From positions 186,001 to 250,000 of the forward strand of contig NZ_JAPNTZ010000013.1 in assembly GCF_026626335.1 (NCBI RefSeq): DNA of 64,000 nucleotides. Direction: 5' to 3'. Origin of the DNA: Paractinoplanes pyxinae (GTDB taxonomy: Bacteria; Actinomycetota; Actinomycetes; Mycobacteriales; Micromonosporaceae). The notes below the pieces were generated by a model that was not told where the DNA came from, made no database searches, and saw only the letters and a program-made list of their open reading frames with translations. Positions 60,799 through 64,000 of the stretch are shown here, in pieces (position 1 is the stretch's first letter; the number at the start of each line of letters is the position of its first letter). The translations under genes and the position numbers were made by a program.

Positions 60799-61727
60799 CC
60801 CACTCCCCCTAAACGCCAGACTCGTCGCAGACGCCAAAGCGAGCCCACCACGCACCGCGCGACCATGCCCGTTTCGCGTGACCACCAGCGTGGACGGCCA
60901 ACTCGCCGTCAACCCGACGCGCACCCGTCGACGCGAGGCCATGAACGCAACACTCGGCCGCGTTCGCAAGGGCACGGCCACGAGCCCAAAGCGCGGCCAC
61001 GAATGCGCCGCGAGCCGCAGGCGCCGAGACCGTATACGCAGGCCCGCGCCACTAGTCGCAAGGGCGCGGCCGTGATCAAAAGGTGCCACAGTGAGGGCGA
61101 CGCGAGGCAAGAACGCTTGGGCGTGAGCGCGCCACGAGGCGTGAGCGCGAGGCGTGGGCATCGGCGTGAGCGCGACGCGAGGGCGAGGCGAGGGCGTGAG
61201 CGCGACGCGACGCGTGAGCGCCACGCGACGCGTGAGCGCCACGCGAGGGTGGGCGTGAGCGAGGCATGGGCGTGAGCGCGACGCGAGGGCGAGGCGAGGG
61301 CGTGAGCGCGACGCGAGGGTGGGCGTGAGCGAGGCATGGGCATGGGCGTGAGCACGACGCGAGGCGTGGCCGTGAGCACGACGCGAGGTGCAGACGTCCA
61401 GGCGTGAGCGCGAGGCGAGGCCATGAGCGCAACGCGAGGCGCAGACGCTCAGGCGTGGCCGTGAGTGCGAAGCGTGGCGGTGGGTTTGAGCGTGGCAGAG
61501 GCGACGCATCGTCCTGGAACAGTCCTGAAGGTCACGCCGGAATGGGCGGCTGGGACGCTTGAGGGTGTTTGCGAGGGATTCGTTGCGATTGGCACGGCGG
61601 AGTGCGATGCCTGAGCGTGGTGGGTGGTTGCCGGCGAGGGTTCGCGACTCGGCGGAAGATGCTCTTCGTGAGCGCCGACGGAGGGCGTGTCGGGAACCGC
61701 GGTCGAGGCTGGGGCTTTGCGCTTGGC
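60799..61727. other. 929-bp gap without a supported gene
   Basis: All frames here stay open because of composition, but none shows a domain, a Shine-Dalgarno start or protein-like residue use; minus-strand readings are Arg/Ala/Ser/His runs. The central part is a tandem repeat (61091-61498). The flanks (60834-61080 and 61499-61727) contain diverged scraps of the same words. Confidence 0.7.
61091..61498. repeat. Minisatellite with 18-nt basic unit
   Basis: Degenerate copies of a GTGAGCGCGACGCGAGGC-like unit. Exact examples: two adjacent identical 18-mers at 61207-61224 and 61225-61242; a 48-nt segment at 61163-61210 repeated at 61269-61316; a 31-nt segment at 61241-61271 repeated at 61311-61341, i.e. 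a 70-nt tandem duplication. Confidence 0.9.
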
Positions 61728-62033
61728 TCAGCGGGAAGGGTCGGAGACCTCGATCACGCGGGTGGTGGGTGCGGCGTCGCCCAGTTGGGCTCGTAGGGCC
61801 AGGCGGTCGGGGTCGGCCATGAAGGCTTCGTAGCCGGCGCGGGACTCGAAGCGGATCGTGTGGACCTCGGCTTGGGCGTCCGTGCTGTAGAGGCGGGACT
61901 CGAGTGCACCGCCGTGCCGGGACAGCATTGCCAGGACGGCGTCCTCGTAGCGCCTGCCTTCGGCGGCGTGGGAAGGCGACATGTCCACGATGGCTACCAG
62001 CAGGAGACTGCCCGCTTCGCTGCGCTCGACCAT
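61728..62033 (-). CDS. Small ferredoxin-like-fold (DUF1330/ABM-type) protein
   Basis: 101 residues. LLLVAIVDMSPSHAAEGRRYEDAVLAML, HGGALESRLYSTDAQAEVHTIRFES and GYEAFMADPDRLALR give the alternating strand-helix pattern of dimeric alpha-beta barrel proteins; VHTIRFES and the ADPxRLxLR stretch suggest the DUF1330 group. ATG 62033; Shine-Dalgarno weak. Function unknown. Confidence 0.8.
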   Translation of the reverse strand: MVERSEAGSLLLVAIVDMSPSHAAEGRRYEDAVLAMLSRHGGALESRLYSTDAQAEVHTIRFESRAGYEAFMADPDRLALRAQLGDAAPTTRVIEVSDPSR

Positions 62034-62423
62034 GCCGCGAAGTATCGCACCGCCACGCAGCCAGGCATCTCATGATCGGCAGCGGAGGTAGCGCCGAGCG
62101 GTCTTGAGACGCTAGTGGGCGACCCATCCAGCGAGAGCGCCGCGATGGACGGCAGATGAACGTCGCAGCCTGCCAGTAAGGGCCGAAGCCCGTAGCCGAC
62201 CGCCCGGAGCAGCAAGCCCGACCACCCCGCAGAGGGGCCGGTGACCGCAAGCGGCACGGTGCGAACGCATGACCCACCACCCAGGCCCGCCCGGGTGACG
62301 AAACGGCCCACCTCCGCCACCGCGCGGCAGCCAGACCACCAACCCGCACGGGTCTACGCGCCGCACCTCCCGATCAGAGAAGCGCCGATCACCGCCCTAG
62401 AGCGAGGTGAAACCCCGCAAGGA
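62034..62423. other. Intergenic region without a supported gene
   Basis: A minus-strand frame (62320 to 61994) reads partly protein-like (LLLRAVGYGLRPLLAGC) but has no ribosome-binding site and overlaps the DUF1330-type start; I do not call it. No RNA gene seen. The long palindrome follows at 62424. Confidence 0.5.
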
Positions 62424-62488
62424 CGGGGCCGAGGGTGACCATGCAGGGCGTATCGCCTTTCAGCCCAGCATGGTCACCCTCGGCCCCG
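62424..62488. repeat. Perfect 20-bp inverted repeat (long hairpin)
   Basis: GGGGCCGAGGGTGACCATGC (62425-62444) pairs perfectly with GCATGGTCACCCTCGGCCCC (62468-62487), extended by one C-G pair at 62424/62488. The 23-nt loop carries a small AGGGCG/CGCCTT hairpin. CCCCG at 62413-62417 can pair with CGGGG at 62424-62428, so the arm has a competing partner. It lies ~65 bp beyond the cbs stop, so it may be its terminator. Confidence 0.85.
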
Positions 62489-62554
62489 GCCGTCCCAGCG
62501 CAAGAAAGCCCAACCCGCTCACAGCAAGAAAGACTAAACCGCAGCAAGCAAAGC

Positions 62555-63916
62555 TCAGGACAGATGAGCCAGCAGATCCTGCCGAGTCAAAACCCCGGCC
62601 GGCTTCCCGTCGATCAGCACCATCGCGGCGTCGGACTTCTCGAGCAGGGACACGGCCTCGCTGACCGGCTGCCCACCACCGATCATCGGGAGCGGCTCGG
62701 CCATGTGGCGCTCTATCGTGTCGTGCAGGTGGGCCTGCCCCGTGAACAGCGCGTCCAGCAGCGCCTTCTCGGCTATCGACCCGGCCACCTCACCCGTCAC
62801 GACCGGCGGCTCTGCCTTCAGCACCGGGAGCTGCGACACCCCGTACTCGCGCATGTAGTCGATCGCGTCGCGGACTGTTTCGGTCGGGTGGACGTGGATC
62901 AGGGGCGGCATCGTTCCGCCCTTGCCTTCGAGGGCGTCGGCCACCGTCGGCGCGCCCTCGACCGTACGCAGGAAGCCGTAGCGCGCCATCCAGTCGTCGT
63001 TGAAGATCTTCGACAGGTAGCCGCGGCCTCCGTCCGGCAACAGCACCACGACGACGTCGCCCGGGTCGGCTCGGCGGGCCACCTCGAGCGCGGCCACGAC
63101 GGCCATGCCGCAGGAGCCGCCCACCAGCAGTCCTTCCTCGCGGGCCAGGCGGCGGGTCATCTCGAAGGAGTCGGAGTCGGAGACCTCGATGATCTCGTCG
63201 CAGACTTCCCGGTCGTACGTGGTGGGCCAGAAGTCCTCGCCCACGCCCTCGACCAGGTACGGACGCCCCGTTCCGCCTGAGTAGACCGACCCTTCCGGGT
63301 CGGCCCCGATCACTCGTACGCCGGAACCTTGCTCTTTCAGATAGCGCCCGACCCCGGTGATCGTGCCGCCTGTGCCCACCCCGGCCACGAAGTGCGTGAT
63401 CCGCCCGTCCGTCTGCTTCCACAGCTCGGGACCGGTCTCTTCGTAGTGGGAGCGGGGGTTCGCGGCGTTGCTGTACTGGTCGGGCTTCCACGCGCCGGGC
63501 ACTTCGCGGGCCAGGCGGTCGGAGACGTTGTAGTAGGAGCGCGGGTCTTCGGGGGCGACCGCGGTCGGGCAGACCACCACGTCGGCCCCGTACGCCTTCA
63601 GCACGTTCCTTTTGTCTTCGCTGACCTTGTCGGGGCAGACGAAGATGCACTTGTAGCCTCGTTGCTGCGCGACGAGGGCCAGCCCCACACCCGTGTTTCC
63701 GCTGGTGGGCTCCACGATGGTGCCGCCCGGCTGGAGCAGCCCGTCGCGTTCGGCGTCGAGGACCATCCGCATGGCGATCCGGTCTTTGACCGAGCCGCCC
63801 GGGTTGAAGTATTCGACCTTGGCCAGCACGGTGGCGGCGATGCCCTCGGTGACCTTGTTCAGCTTGACCAGGGGGGTGTCCCCGATGATGTCGACGACGT
63901 TGTCGTAATAGCGCAC
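62555..63916 (-). CDS. cbs: Cystathionine beta-synthase
   Basis: 453 residues. PLP enzyme joining serine and homocysteine to cystathionine. The PLP fold opens DTPLVKLNKVTEGI, with the PLP lysine in NPGGSVKDRIAMRM, EPTSGNTGVGLALVA and the PLP-phosphate loop VAGVGTGGTITGVGRYL; two C-terminal CBS domains (~330-453) give possible nucleotide regulation. GTG 63916. It works with metB in trans-sulfuration. The stop of the partial upstream gene is 4 bp away, so they may be co-transcribed. Confidence 0.97.
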   Translation of the reverse strand: MRYYDNVVDIIGDTPLVKLNKVTEGIAATVLAKVEYFNPGGSVKDRIAMRMVLDAERDGLLQPGGTIVEPTSGNTGVGLALVAQQRGYKCIFVCPDKVSEDKRNVLKAYGADVVVCPTAVAPEDPRSYYNVSDRLAREVPGAWKPDQYSNAANPRSHYEETGPELWKQTDGRITHFVAGVGTGGTITGVGRYLKEQGSGVRVIGADPEGSVYSGGTGRPYLVEGVGEDFWPTTYDREVCDEIIEVSDSDSFEMTRRLAREEGLLVGGSCGMAVVAALEVARRADPGDVVVVLLPDGGRGYLSKIFNDDWMARYGFLRTVEGAPTVADALEGKGGTMPPLIHVHPTETVRDAIDYMREYGVSQLPVLKAEPPVVTGEVAGSIAEKALLDALFTGQAHLHDTIERHMAEPLPMIGGGQPVSEAVSLLEKSDAAMVLIDGKPAGVLTRQDLLAHLS

Positions 63917-63919
63917 ACC

Positions 63920-64000
63920 TCAGACTACGACTATGCGGTCCTGCTGCCGCTCCCACTCCAGGAAGCGCTGGGTCTCGGCCAGCACCGCGCCGGCCAGCCA
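63920..64000 (-). CDS. C-terminal end of a gene upstream of cbs
   Basis: Only the last 26 residues are visible: LAGAVLAETQRFLEWERQQ, DRIVVV then stop (TGA at 63920-63922). The segment is helical and acidic. In actinobacteria a GDSL/SGNH hydrolase often lies beside cbs, but the fragment is too short to assign. Same strand as cbs, 3 bp before its start, so probably the first gene of a shared transcript. Confidence 0.6.
   Translation of the reverse strand, partial: WLAGAVLAETQRFLEWERQQDRIVVV

Noticed and set aside
61994..62320. Minus-strand frame upstream of the DUF1330-type gene
   Set aside because: Partly protein-like, but it overlaps the neighbouring start, has no Shine-Dalgarno and no family match that I recognise.
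60661..62349. Long minus-strand open frame across the minisatellite
   Set aside because: The frame is open because the repeat unit is 18 nt and GC-rich; residues are Arg/Ala/Ser/His runs, and it overlaps the TPM gene and the DUF1330-type gene.
63920..64000. Assigning the last fragment as a GDSL hydrolase
   Set aside because: Only 26 residues are visible, too few to assign a family.

Overview
The window is chromosomal DNA from a very GC-rich actinobacterium. Coenzyme F420 genes (fbiA, fbiB), mycothiol S-conjugate amidase (mca), an actinobacterial-type LexA, an IdeR/DmdR-type iron box and the DUF4307 family all point to Actinobacteria. Protein flavour and gene order fit Micromonosporaceae (an Actinoplanes-like organism). 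The species call is inference. I saw no rRNA, tRNA, CRISPR array, insertion sequence or prophage.

Layout. 1-9.1 kb: F420 side-chain assembly (fbiA, fbiB), then Nudix hydrolase, ManC, a GT4 glycosyltransferase, a TIGR03089 protein, acetoacetyl-CoA synthetase and a hotdog thioesterase whose N-terminus looks frameshifted. 9.2-16.8 kb: a 896-residue membrane protein ending in TxxI/V repeats, lexA with a likely leaderless promoter, a secreted His/Gly-rich protein, an arginase-like protein lacking both His metal ligands, a PadR-ABC operon and a membrane-anchored B-lectin. 17.1-24.5 kb: an iron island, with five overlapping minus-strand genes (two exporter half-transporters, siderophore-import ATPase, two FecCD permeases) facing a siderophore-binding lipoprotein across a 17/19 iron box. 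24.5-32.4 kb: acyl-CoA dehydrogenase, a 1706-residue polytopic membrane protein, a phosphatase and a methyltransferase. 32.5-40 kb: an orphan CdiA-type nuclease toxin with SitI3-type immunity, a membrane-tethered PstS-like protein, a glutaredoxin, purE-purK and a DUF255 protein. 40.2-48.6 kb: secreted Ig-like protein, msrA, a HIT protein, then metB, amidase, ilvA, greA, DUF4307, mca and a small membrane protein. 48.9-56.7 kb: a GGDEF/EAL protein, small genes (one without a normal start codon), a CYTH-CHAD/PPK2 polyphosphate pair, a structured RNA leader, rnz and a GNAT. 57-64 kb: serine protease, TPM-domain protein, an 18-nt-unit minisatellite, a 20-bp palindrome and cbs.

How genes work together. 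The iron genes form one de-repressible uptake/export unit in which the exporter halves have complementary degenerate ATP sites. CHAD and PPK2 sit together on polyphosphate. metB and cbs are transsulfuration enzymes in the same neighbourhood as mca. purE and purK catalyse consecutive purine steps. The items most worth following up are the compact three-way-junction RNA directly before rnz, the toxin-immunity pair, the repeat-rich possible phospho-scaffold next to lexA, and the asymmetric ABC exporter.
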